The notes beneath the pieces are model-generated. The model was not told where the DNA came from and did no database searches. It saw only the letters and a list, made by a program, of their open reading frames with translations. Below, one piece after another: positions 45,457 through 55,360 of a DNA stretch of 64,000 nucleotides; position 1 is the stretch's first letter, and each line of letters opens with the position of its first letter. A program made the translations under genes and the position numbers. Origin of the DNA: Branchiostoma floridae (lineage: Eukaryota; Chordata; Leptocardii; Amphioxiformes; Branchiostomatidae); the NCBI RefSeq assembly GCF_000003815.2, contig NC_049996.1:4229539-4293538 (forward strand). Reading direction: 5' to 3'.

Positions 45457-46039
45457 GAGTGTAGCATCCATTCAGCCTTTTTTACCAATGACTTTGTTAA
45501 CAACCACGTTTTAGAACCTTATAATAAGACTGATTCCACTGTGGCAGTAAACAGACTCACTGTAATCCTGATTGGTAGCTTAGATTTCCGTATCTTTCTT
45601 AGCTTGTGGCAGTTAGTCCAAGCAAGAGCTTTTCTGACTTCAAAGTCTGAGAGTTTTCAATCATTGAGCTGAGATGTCTAAAGTTGCTGACCACCTCTAC
45701 GGTGTCACCACTTCTGGTTCGGTGTTTTCTGGAAGGTCATCATTTGCTTTCCTTAGAATTAATTGCTACTTTTCCAGTTTCGTTGTCCAGTCAGAATAAC
45801 AGTTGCTGTGATTGTTGTTATCCTTCAGCTAAGAGAGCGATATCGTCCACAAAATCTAGGTCGCTTATGACGACAGGTGGATGTCTAAGTTGTTTTCTCT
45901 CAAGCTAGAAGTGTAGCTCTAGTTCTTTATTATCTGTGGTCTGTCGCATAGTATGATATATAGAACTACATATCACGAAATGATAGGGAGGCAGCTTCAC
46001 CTTGCAATATCAATGCAATGATATTAAACAGCTTAAACT

Positions 46040-46440
46040 AGTTTCCGAAAATAATTTCATCAGGTTGGTAGATCATAGGACATCTATACGAAGGGGAGTA
46101 CAAGCTAAGCCACGTTTGGGATAGTGTTCTCGCCGCAAAAGCGCCACCTACATCGGCTACATATAGCGGCAAGGAGCAGAACTCCAGTTAGAAGCTCTGA
46201 GGAAGATGTCTGACAGACATCGAAACGTCAGCAGGTGAGAAAAACTGGTTGTGGAAAAGAAAATTCTTATAAGCTTTTAAGCTTATAAAAACTTGTTTCT
46301 CATCCTCTTTAAGGGGGCGCAAACCAATTGGAGGCTGTGCACCCTTAAGTCTAGCGACCATATCTTCCAGGGAATTATTAGGAAGAAAAATAACTGTATA
46401 TATTGTAGGATGATACCCCTTAGCTGCGAAGATTTACCTC
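46040..46440 (+). repeat. Dispersed repeats, one with a hammerhead-like core
   Basis: 46197-46229 reads CTGAGGA, A, GATGTC-TGACA-GACATC, GAAACGTC, preceded by 'gcagaactccagtt'. A second piece (46290-46440: 'aggctgtgcacccttaagtc', 'gatacccctt') is related to 7933-8075. No gene is seen between copy 5 and the cassette exons apart from the spacer blocks described above. Confidence 0.55.
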
Positions 46441-47370
46441 ATCTTTTTTTCAAATGCTAAGCTGTAGACTGGTTACAAAACAAACGTCACTACACTGTAG
46501 ACACCGTCACGTACTATATTTAGATTTGCCGTGAGGTGGGGGCGTAGGTAAAGTTCACATGGAAGGGGAGGCGGAATCATATTGTTTGTTCTTCTGCCTA
46601 TGACTATGTATATTTTTCGGTAATCTTATCGCTGTTCAATACCTACATGGTAGACACCGTCACGTACTGTAATCAGAGAACTCATCTGCAAATCGTCTTG
46701 TTTTCAGACTTCTATCTAGATTGGTCTTGAGGTAACGGCGTAAGTAAAGTTTACATGGAAGGGGAGGGGGGGTCACATTGTCCTTTTTTTCTTCTGATGA
46801 CTATTTATATGTTTCTTGTGAATCCTTTGGCTGTTTGTGAACTTTATCACGTGTATTGTGTGATGTAGCCACTGGCATGTAAAGTGCAAAAGAAACAGAA
46901 AAGATACAGACTAGTCCAACCTCACAGGTTATGCAGCCAATTGTTTGTGTCACCCCTTGAAGCGACCACATGAAAAAACTGATTAATATTTTATTACACA
47001 GAGACTCTTTTATCACACAGCCCTTGCTTAATTCACACCAACGTTTCGGTAACAGTCTTCAAGTATTTACACCAAGTATTTACATATGTTCAGCCAGCTG
47101 CTTTATGCATCGATATTTACAATGAGGTCCTAAACGCATACATATACACCCATAACACTTGTCGATTAACGTCCTTTAATAAATGTTAACATGATTTTGT
47201 ACATTGTCCTTGATTTAAGACTAACAAAGATGACACACTACCATTATGAATCTGACAATATCATGAAAATATTATAGAGAGCTACGAGCTCTACCTATCT
47301 TTACGTTACTTTTTAGTTGGAGTAAAAAGATATTTCAACCTTTTTTGAATCGTACATTGTACCTTTGCAG

Positions 47371-47616
47371 GAGATGTCAACCACGGACCCCTAGCTGTCA
47401 GTCAAATTGTACCACCAGTAGCGAACTCTCTCTACCAAGGCACTGCTGATGAAGAAGATCTGCATTATAACCATTCATCTGACACAGATGAAAACCAAAC
47501 CTCGGCTCCAACTCTAAACGGGACACACCAGAGCACCTCTGATGGAGATCTGCATTATTACTACCATGCTTCTCACACAGATGAATACCAAACTTCGGCA
47601 CCAACCTCCGAAGAAG
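47371..47616 (+). CDS. Cassette exon A
   Basis: Acceptor ACCTTTGCAG, exon of 246 nt, donor GAAG|GTTTTG, phase 1 on both sides, open throughout with no ATG needed. It encodes GDVNHGPLAVSQIVPP, then ANSLYQG, then two rounds of an acidic tyrosine segment (DEEDLHYNHSSDTDENQTSA and DLHYYYHASHTDEYQTSA). No signal peptide or membrane helix, so a cytoplasmic or tail segment is likely (inference). If the donor is not used, the frame stops at 47640. The exon would continue the copy-5 receptor in frame. Confidence 0.6.
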
Positions 47617-48216
47617 GTTTTGATAAAACTAGAATGATCTAAAACTAACCAAACTTACACATTAACTTGATAAACAGTAAATGACTATATCGACAAAAAG
47701 GTCACACAGAGAGGTCAGAGTATGACGAATGAAACTAGAATGCTTTTGATGAAATATCTAGCTATTACACATAACAAAAATGTATACTTCCTCTTGGGAA
47801 CCTTTGGAGACGATAGGTATTGCCTTGGATGTCTCTTGTCACGTGACTGATGATATTGGTTATCACGTGACAAGAATGATTGAAAACTAACTCATCTTAC
47901 ACATTAACTAGATAAACGTCACGGTATCATCAATAAGGTCTCAAAGAGGTCAGCGATCAGAATACCATAAGTTTACAACACTAGGAGTTTACCACCTTAA
48001 ATCCATGTGACAGTTTTTTTTTCCTGTTTGTGTATTTTTTGTCTATCACAGATCGCCATTTATGTCCCTTACTTCTGCTTTCGTGAATACCAGTGAACTC
48101 AATGCTGTCCCCATTTACTACGGCATCAGTCTGAAATATGTTACTTTTACAGACTAGGAGTGAAAACAAAGGTCGATCAACAGAAAGTTCTATTATACAT
48201 TTTGTAATTTTAACAG

Positions 48217-48408
48217 GGGCTGTGAGTCACGACGATCCAGCTGTCAATCACGGGCATCTAGCTCTCAGTCAAATTGTACCACCAATAGTGAACTCTCTCT
48301 ACCAAGACAATGATGAAGAAGATCTGCATTACTACCATTCGTCTGACACAAATGAAACCCACACTTCGGCTCCAACCCTAAACTCGGCACACCAGACGAC
48401 CGCTGAAG
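48217..48408 (+). CDS. Cassette exon B
   Basis: Acceptor TTTTAACAG, 192 nt, donor GAAG|GTTCGA, phase 1 at both ends. It encodes AVSHDDPAVNHGHLALSQIV, PPIVNSLYQ, then DEEDLHYYHSSDTNETHTSA. Exon and flanks are nearly identical to exon D. If read through, it stops after NQTRMV, and an AATAAA lies shortly after (about 48459), so use as a terminal exon is also possible. Confidence 0.62.
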
Positions 48409-48657
48409 GTTCGAATCAAACTAGAATGGTTTAAACTAACTAATCTTACACATTGACCTAATAAATCTGACGATGCCATTCAAAATGTTACAGAAATATT
48501 AGGGGTCTGAATATCACAAGATAGACTTTGTATCACTACGAGTTTACCTTCATGAATCCATGTGAGGGCTTTTCTGTTTTTTTTGTTGTTGTTCATTACC
48601 GATCACTATTCGACCTGTTACCTGTTGTACATTCTGTTATACATTGTATCTTTGCAG

Positions 48658-48876
48658 GAGCTGTCAGTCACGGACACACAGCTGTCAATCATATTACAGG
48701 TGCTGTCCATCAGGGACACCTAGCTCTCAGCCAAATTGTACCACCAATAGTGAACTCTCTCTACCAAGGCACCGATGATGAAGAAGATCTGCATTACTAC
48801 CGTTCCTCTGACACAAATGAAAACCAACGTTCGGCATCAACCCTAAACTCGGCACAGCAGAGCACCACTGACGAAG
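48658..48876 (+). CDS. Cassette exon C
   Basis: Acceptor GTATCTTTGCAG, 219 nt, donor GAAG|GTTTGA, phase 1 at both ends. It encodes AVSHGHTAVNHITGAVHQGH, LALSQIVPPIVNSLYQ, then DEEDLHYYRSSDTNENQRSA. It has an extra AVNHITG repeat at the start compared with exons B and D. A read-through form would add a further tail to 48953. The repeat and LINE block starts about 225 nt downstream. Confidence 0.62.
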
Positions 48877-49101
48877 GTTTGAATCAAACTAGAATGATTG
48901 AAAGCTACTGGAACTTACACATTAACTTGATGAACCTTACGACATCACCATAAAGGTTGAAGAGAGGTTAGAGATCAGAATATCAGAAGTTTACAACATT
49001 AAAAGTTTACCATCATGAATCCATGTTATAATTTTTCTGTATTTTTTGCCCATCACATATCGACATTCATATCCCTTATATCTGCTTTTGTAACTAGAAA
49101 G

Positions 49102-49796
49102 GCAACATTTTTGGAAAAATGCAGGATGTGGGCGAAGGGAAAAGAAAGCAAAAATCGCAAGAAAAAAAGTTAAAACATTTTCCGTCCACGGGATCGATCC
49201 CGGAGCGTCGGATTACAATGCGTTAATAATACCATTCAGCTATACAAATGTATTGCCTAGCTTGAAAACGTCCGTTCACCGTTGAATTTGCAAGATTCCA
49301 AGGTCCAATTTTCTCAAGATAATGTTTTTGTATGAAAATTTATCAATCTCGTTCATTCTATGGCGGGCAACTTCTTCCTTGAGCGCCTGTTTGGTCGAAC
49401 GCATGTCCAATTTACTGTCGCATGACGTCTCACTGGCTGCTATTATCAAACTGCATGCCGAATGCCATTTTGTGTTCTGTGCGTTGATTGGTTGGTTCAC
49501 CTCTCACGTACACCCAGACAGTCCGCGACTTTATTCCAATCAAAAAGCTGGAAACGCGGAGTATATGTTTACAGCTTCTATTTATTCTGAGTTTTGATTG
49601 GCAATTATCAAACTCGATGCCGATTGTGTTCTGTGCGTTGATAGGTTCACCTCTGACTCACAACCGCGAAAGTGCAACTTTAAGCCAATCAAAAAGCTTG
49701 AAACGTGGAGTACATGTTCACAGCTTCCATTCTTTCTGATTTCCGGTTGGAATATGCAAATATCTGAGGAAAAAGGTCCAGCTCAAGTATAAGCCA
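49102..49796. repeat. Left part of an insertion block: tRNA-like piece and a 162-bp direct repeat
   Basis: Intron sequence shared with other cassette introns stops at about 49101 and resumes near 52206, so 3.1 kb was inserted. On the minus strand about 49262-49171 resembles a tRNA head (A-box TAGCTGAATGG, B-box-like GATCGATCC), possibly a SINE relic. 49447-49757 holds two copies of a unit of about 162 bp ('tgttctgtgcgttgat', 'ccaatcaaaaagct'), perhaps LINE 5' sequence. GATGTGGGCGAAG near 49126 faces CTTCGCCCACAT near 52193. Confidence 0.45.
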
Positions 49797-52185
49797 TTGT
49801 GTATGCGGACTGGGCTGAAACAGGTTGTCTCGCGTCCAACCCGAGGTGAAAATCAGCTGGACTCGATTTTCACCAATCTGTCTAAACACTACAGTAGTAA
49901 ACCTTTACATCTCCCTCCATTGGGAAGTTCTGATCACCAGGTACTAGTGTTACCGGGCACGCCATGGATAAAGGAGCCTGTCTTCGTGCACCGCCGGAGA
50001 AAATGTACTCCCGAAACAGTGCGTTCGCTTGGTCTGGCACTGAACCTCGCTGACTTCTCCTCAGTGGAAAACACTCCGCATGCAGAACAGAAAGTACACC
50101 AGTTCTATTCAATTCTGCGCCCACTACTCGACAGCTTGTTACCCTTTAAGAGGGGGAAAGTCACCTCCAGGGACAAGGAGTGGATTACCCCCCGTATTAA
50201 AGGACTGATAAGAGAGAGGCAGAAAGCCTTTATGTCAGGAGACACTACCAGCTACCAACGTCTACGTAACAAGATACAACACTACATGAAGACAGCTAAA
50301 AGATCTTTCTACGAGAAAGAAGTAGACTATCTAAAACACGGTGACACACGCAAGTGGTTCAGTCTTGTGAAGTCCTTGATGGGAGCTCCGAAGAAGAGAG
50401 AAGGCAGTTTGCCGACCCCTGGAATAGACTGTGATTCACTGAGCGAACACTTCTCGTCCGTTTGGTCGAATGTTACCCGTGACATACCGAGCACTGCAGA
50501 CGTCTCGGACCAGCTTTCCACTGGATCATTGCCAGTGCTCAGTATAGGACAGGTTAAACTCCAACTCAGAAAGCTCAACCCACGCAAAGCTACCGGAGAC
50601 GACCACATTCCGACATGGATTCTGACTACTTTCCACGAGGAACTTGCTCCTGTGCTATGTAACATCTACAACTCCTGTCTGCAACAGGGCATATTCCCTG
50701 AACAATGGAAGTCGGAGTTGGTCGTTCCAGTACCGAAGACATCTAAACCCAAGGGGCCTGAAGAATACAGAAGGATCTCCCTTACCAGCTGTCTGGGTAA
50801 AGTACTGGAATCGTTTGTCCGTGTGCTGTTACAGAGAGACACTGACCACCTGATCCATGGCTCCCAACATGGCTTCAGGCCGGGGAGATCAACGGTGTCG
50901 GCCCTCAACCACATTACGCAAACCTGGCACGACGCGCTCAACAGTAAGCCGAAAATGGATGTACATGTGTCATTCATCGATTTCAGCCGGGCGTTTGATA
51001 CAATTGACCACGGCAGTCTTCTGCATAGCTTGGCAAAGATGGGGGTGAGACGGGACCTGTGGTGTTGCTTGCGCAGTTACCTGAGTGACCGTGTACAGCG
51101 TGTCAGGTGGGGTTCGTGTATCTCCTCGCCACGCCCAGTACTCGCCGGAACCCCTCAGGGTGGGATCATCTCGCCATCTCTGTTTGTCCTGGCCATGAAC
51201 AGTCTTGACAAAGGCATCCCGATCAGTGTAGCCCCAGTTAAGTACGCTGATGACCTGACAAACACAGAACTTCTCATGGGATCGCTACCAGGCCAAATGC
51301 AACTTGCCATCAATGAAGTTGACTCTTGGGCGAAGTCCTACAGTATGGCAGCTAATGTGAAAAAGACCAAAGACATGGTGGTCAGCTGTCGAAAGGAGGC
51401 AGTGAGCCCCCCTCCACTTACTTTGAACGGGGAGAACGTAGAGCGTGTGCGGAGGTTCAAACTCCTTGGAGTGATAGTCAGCGACGACTTGTCCTGGGGC
51501 CCACACATTGAGTACATGTTGTCGAAAGTCAGTCCCAGGATTCATTACCTGCGACTGTCCAAACGAGCCGGGCTACCAGCAGACGTACTTCTCCAGATCT
51601 ACAAGACATTCATCCGCCCAGTACTGGAGTACGGCTCACCGGTGTGGGGAGGTCTACCCCGCGGTCTGGCTGAAGAGCTGGAGAAAGTCCAGAGGTCCTG
51701 TTGCAGGATCATCGGTATACCCTACGAACAGCTACCTACCTTGGAGTCCCGGAGACGGGATGCGACTGTACGTGAACTGAGAAGGGTGGTGGCTGACGCC
51801 ACTCACCCTTGCCAGGAGTTCCTGCAGCCGGCTACAGAGTGTCAGTACCAGCTACGACGGGCTCCCCGTTTTAAGCTGCCACTGAGCCGGTCCAACAGAC
51901 ATTCGCAATCGTTTATCCCCAGGGCCCTTGCTCTGTTGAATGACAATTAACGCACTATCACATCCGTATGACGTGTACCGAACTCATTGTTACAAATATT
52001 GTATAGTAAACGTCTGTAATTTGTGATTTTAAGCAAAATTATAAGTCAATGTAAAGTATGCCTTTAAAATTGTAATAACTTTTTAAACAATCTTTAATAA
52101 TGACGCTTGTAAACACCAACACAATTCAGGCTAAATTGCCTGCAAAGTGGTGATTTTAATAAAGTTCAAAGAAAGTTCAAAACTA
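49797..52185 (+). mobile_element. LINE with a long intact ORF2 C-terminal part (endonuclease end plus reverse transcriptase)
   Basis: A 717-codon frame (49797-51950) has no internal stop. It opens with the last part of an AP-endonuclease domain (RPTRGENQLDSIFTN, LPPLGSSDHQVLVLP), then a linker, then a complete RT: KATGDDHIPTWIL, EYRRISLTSCLGKVLESFV, GFRPGRSTVSALNHITQ, FIDFSRAFDTIDH, GTPQGGIISPSLF, catalytic KYADDL, and a thumb with LLGVIVSDDLSWGPHI. A 3' UTR follows to an (AAAGTTC)n-like tail at about 52155-52185. It lacks the start of ORF2 and an ORF1, so it is probably immobile, but the clean frame suggests a recent arrival. CR1/jockey group by motif order. Confidence 0.9.
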
Positions 52186-52349
52186 AATGTTGGCTTCGCC
52201 CACATAATTACCCGTGAACTCAATGTAGTCCTCTTTTTACCATGGTACTTTTACTATCAATCTGGAAGTGATGTTACTTTTACCGACTTGGGGTGAAAAC
52301 AAAGGTCGATCAACAGAAAGTTCTATTATACATTTTATAATTTTAACAG

Positions 52350-52541
52350 GAGCTGTGAGTCACGACCATCCAGCTGTCAATCACGGGCATCTAGCTCTCA
52401 GCCAAATTGCACCACCAATAGTGAACTCTCTCCACCAAGACAATGATGAAGAAGATCTGCATTACTACCATTCGTCTGACACAGATGAAACCCACACTTC
52501 GGCTCCAACCCTAAACTCGGCACACCAGACGACCGCTGAAG
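52350..52541 (+). CDS. Cassette exon D
   Basis: Acceptor TTTTAACAG, 192 nt, donor GAAG|GTTCGA, phase 1 at both ends. It encodes AVSHDHPAVNHGHLALSQIA then DEEDLHYYHSSDTDETHTSA. It differs from exon B at a handful of codons and shares its flanking introns ('aaaacaaaggtcgatcaaca'). B and D therefore arose by recent duplication, and the LINE block now lies between them and exon C. Confidence 0.62.
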
Positions 52542-52906
52542 GTTCGAATCAAACTAGAATGGTTTAAAGTAACTAATCTTACACATTGACCTAATGAATC
52601 TGACGATATCTTTCAAAATGTTACAGAAATATTAGTGGTCTGAATATCACAAGATAGACTTTATATCACTACGAGTTTACCTTCATGAATCCATGTGAGG
52701 GCTTTTCTGTTTGTGTTTTTTTTTTCATTACCGATCACTATTCCTGTACTTCACATTGAATTGACTGTAGACTGAATTTGCTTATATTTACCATCAAGGC
52801 ATCTTTATTATTAATCCAAAAGTATCCAGCATGTTATTTCTATAGATTTAGAGCGAAAACAAAGCTCAAACCACGGTATCTTCTGTCAAACATTGTATCT
52901 TTGCAG

Positions 52907-53110
52907 GAGCTGTGAGTCACGGACACTCAGCTGTCAATCATATTGCAGGAGATGTCAATCACGGACAGCTAGCTCTCAGCCAACTCGTCCCACCAATAGT
53001 GAACTCGCTCTACCAGAGCAGCACTGTTGTCACTGATGAACAAGGCTCACAAGACGACCATCCGGCTGTACCAACCATACACACTACACGCCAGGGAACA
53101 CCTGAAAAAG
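52907..53110 (+). CDS. Cassette exon E
   Basis: Acceptor GTATCTTTGCAG, 204 nt, donor AAAAG|GTTTGA, phase 1 at both ends. It starts like exon C (AVSHGHSAVNHIAGDVNHGQ, LALSQLVPPIVNSLYQSS), but the acidic tyrosine segment is replaced by VVTDEQGSQDDHPAVPTIHT, which has no Tyr. The most diverged cassette, it offers a tail segment without the HYY motif. Unspliced it stops at 53130. Confidence 0.58.
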
Positions 53111-53426
53111 GTTTGAACAATTCAAACTAACGAAAGCTACACATTCATAAACCTAACGATATCAACAAAAAGGTAACAGAGAGGACATAGGGTGAATATT
53201 ACGAGTTTTCCATTATGAATGAATGTGAGAGGTTTTTCCGTTTGTCTATTTTTGCTCTTCGCAGATCACCATTACTGTCCCTCACATCGGCCTTCGTGAT
53301 TACCTGTAAACTAAATTTACTCATATTACCTCAGCATCTTCGCTATCAATCCGCAATTTTCCAATAAACTACTTTCACAGATATGGAGTGAAAAAAACTC
53401 GATCCTCAGTATTTGTGTCTTTGCAG

Positions 53427-53801
53427 GAGCTGTCAGTCACGTACACCCAGCTGTCAATCATATTACAGGACCTGTCAGTCAAATTGTACCACCAATAGTG
53501 AACTCTCTCTACCAGAGCAGCACTGATGAAGATGATCAGCATTACTACAAGTCTGACACAGATGAAAACCAAACCTCGGCTCCAACTCTAAACGGGTCAC
53601 ACCAGAGCACCTCTGATGGACATCTACATTACTACGTTTCGTCTGACACAGATGAAAACCAAACGTCGGCTCCAACTCTAAACGGGTCACACCAGAGCAC
53701 CTCTGATGGACATCTACATTACTACGTTTCGTCTGACACAGATGAAAACCAAACTTCGGCTTCAACTCTAAACTCGGCACACCAGAGCCCCTCTGAAGAA
53801 G
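53427..53801 (+). CDS. Cassette exon F, with three tyrosine repeats
   Basis: Acceptor GTGTCTTTGCAG, 375 nt (the longest), donor GAAG|GTTTGA, phase 1 at both ends. After AVSHVHPAVNHITGPVSQIV and NSLYQSS come three rounds of (Q/L)HYY.SDTDENQTSA.TLN, the last two separated by GSHQSTSDGH and identical at nearly every base. Internal repeat growth changes the number of HYY sites. Unspliced it stops after EGLN. Confidence 0.63.
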
Positions 53802-54160
53802 GTTTGAATTAAACTAGAATGATCTAAACTAAGCTTACACATTGAGTTGATAAAACTAAAATAGCGATATCACTTAAAAGGTCACACAGAGAAGTCAGGG
53901 ATGTGACTATTGAAAGTTTACAATGCTAAGAGTTTACCATCATTAATCAATGTGATTTTTTTTCTGTTTGCGCATTTTTGCCCATAACAGATCGCCATTC
54001 TTTTCCCTCAAATGTGCACCTGATTATCTGTAAACTCAATTTTCTTATCTCATCATGTCATTTTTACTATCGATCTAAATGTAATGAATATTCTATATAC
54101 TTTTTAACAGTTGAAGGGAAAGCAAAGCTCGACTTATAGTATATTCTGTAATCTTTACAG

Positions 54161-54327
54161 GAGCTGTGAGCTACGGACACCCAGCTGTCAATCATATCAC
54201 AGGAGCTGTCAGTCAAATTGTACCACCGATAGTAAACTCTCTCTACCAGAGCAGCACTGATGAAGAGAACCTGCATTATCACCATAATTATGACACAGAT
54301 GAAAACCAAACTTCGGCACTAACCTGA
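54161..54327 (+). CDS. Cassette exon G, likely terminal
   Basis: Acceptor TAATCTTTACAG, phase 1 at the 5' end. It encodes AVSYGHPAVNHITGAVSQIV, NSLYQSSTDEENLHYHHNYD, TDENQTSALT and then an in-frame TGA (54325-54327) inside the region homologous to the other exons. The usual GAAG|GT is altered to GAAAGTTT further on. It therefore looks like the last coding exon of the series, although an assembly gap begins 100 nt later and could hide more. Confidence 0.6.
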
Positions 54328-54430
54328 ACGTTCCTCACAAGAAAACGACTGGAGAAAGTTTAAAACCCTTAACATCTAGCCGTCCCAGAGACTGCTCAGC
54401 AAACCGTAACGTCCCGCCTGTGTGTGTCGT

Positions 54431-54673
54431 NNNNNNNNNNNNNNNNNNNNNNNNNNNNNNNNNNNNNNNNNNNNNNNNNNNNNNNNNNNNNNNNNNNNNN
54501 NNNNNNNNNNNNNNNNNNNNNNNNNNNNNNNNNNNNNNNNNNNNNNNNNNNNNNNNNNNNNNNNNNNNNNNNNNNNNNNNNNNNNNNNNNNNNNNNNNNN
54601 NNNNNNNNNNNNNNNNNNNNNNNNNNNNNNNNNNNNNNNNNNNNNNNNNNNNNNNNNNNNNNNNNNNNNNNNN
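54431..54673. other. Assembly gap (243 N)
   Basis: A run of N sits between two short GTGTGT-rich edges ('gtgtgtgtcgt' and 'cgtgtgtc'), so the gap may hide a GT-type simple repeat. Open frames through it are meaningless. Confidence 0.99.
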
Positions 54674-55356
54674 CGTGTGTCAAATATCACAATTAGGACA
54701 GCACATTCTAGAGACCATCACTGACAGACCGTACAAGACGGAAGGTTACTGAGACACTGATACAGTAGGATTGATAAAACACTTTAAGAAATGCGGTACA
54801 AGAAACACCTGGGGTTAAATTATGACGATACATGAAGGAAACATTAGGAGACTTAGACACCACAGGATTCATAGTTTCGTTGAAATTTAGAAAATGAAAT
54901 TGACGAAACTGGTCCATTCTGTTAATAGATAAGGATTGCTTGGTTGTGTGAGTATATCAATGACCAGGTGGTCCTCATGCAGAGGTGGTGACCTGTACAG
55001 GCTTGTTCTGAAGCACAAGGCGTTATTATAATCGCATGTCAGGTTTTGATGCATGTTCCTGTATAACAGTTTAATCGCACCAATTATGTACCTTCTGGAA
55101 ACAGATTATTACAAGTCAGTTGAGTCTCTAAAACGTCATTAATCGTTCTCATGTCCAAGTTTTTCTGAAGGTTTATCAAACAGCGAGGTATATATTGTAG
55201 AATATGTAAAAAAGAATTGTTTGTTTTTCTGTCTGTTCTTTCGTGACAAATCCTCCCGTATTGTGTTCTGTAAATAGAGTGTGTCGGGTACAAGTGGTCT
55301 TCCTTCAGATTAAAGGACAGAAGAATTCTTGTTCTTAACTATTTTCTTGAATTATT
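54674..55356. other. No gene recognised
   Basis: AT-rich sequence with only short minus-strand frames (54708-54917, 55084-55293) that have no motif or splice context I can support. Confidence 0.5.
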
Positions 55357-55360
55357 AAGA

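Larger units (their letters stand above)
29380..46960 (+). repeat. Tandem array of about 3.33-kb units, five LRR-gene copies
   Basis: Start codons lie at 29993, 33367, 36697, 40023 and 43966. The spacings are 3374, 3330, 3326 and 3943, the last one enlarged by a 620-bp MITE. Spacers are highly similar, most of all between units 3 and 4. Each spacer contains two imperfect copies of a block beginning 'cattgtagacacc(g/t)tcacgta' (for example 32551 and 32744, 35882 and 36078, 39207 and 39405). The block also occurs upstream of copy 1 (29391) and downstream of copy 5 (46495, 46649). This points to unequal crossing-over of a whole gene plus promoter. Confidence 0.9.

Noticed and set aside
29391-46700. 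CRISPR-like or direct-repeat array from the recurring 'cattgtagacacc' blocks
   Set aside because: Blocks are about 190 bp apart within spacers and diverged; they are internal duplications of the gene-unit spacer.
49171-49262. Functional tRNA gene on the minus strand
   Set aside because: A- and B-box-like sequences are present, but the anticodon and acceptor stems do not pair well; more likely a SINE or tRNA relic.
54376-54752. Open frames across 54376-54752
   Set aside because: They consist almost entirely of N from the assembly gap.
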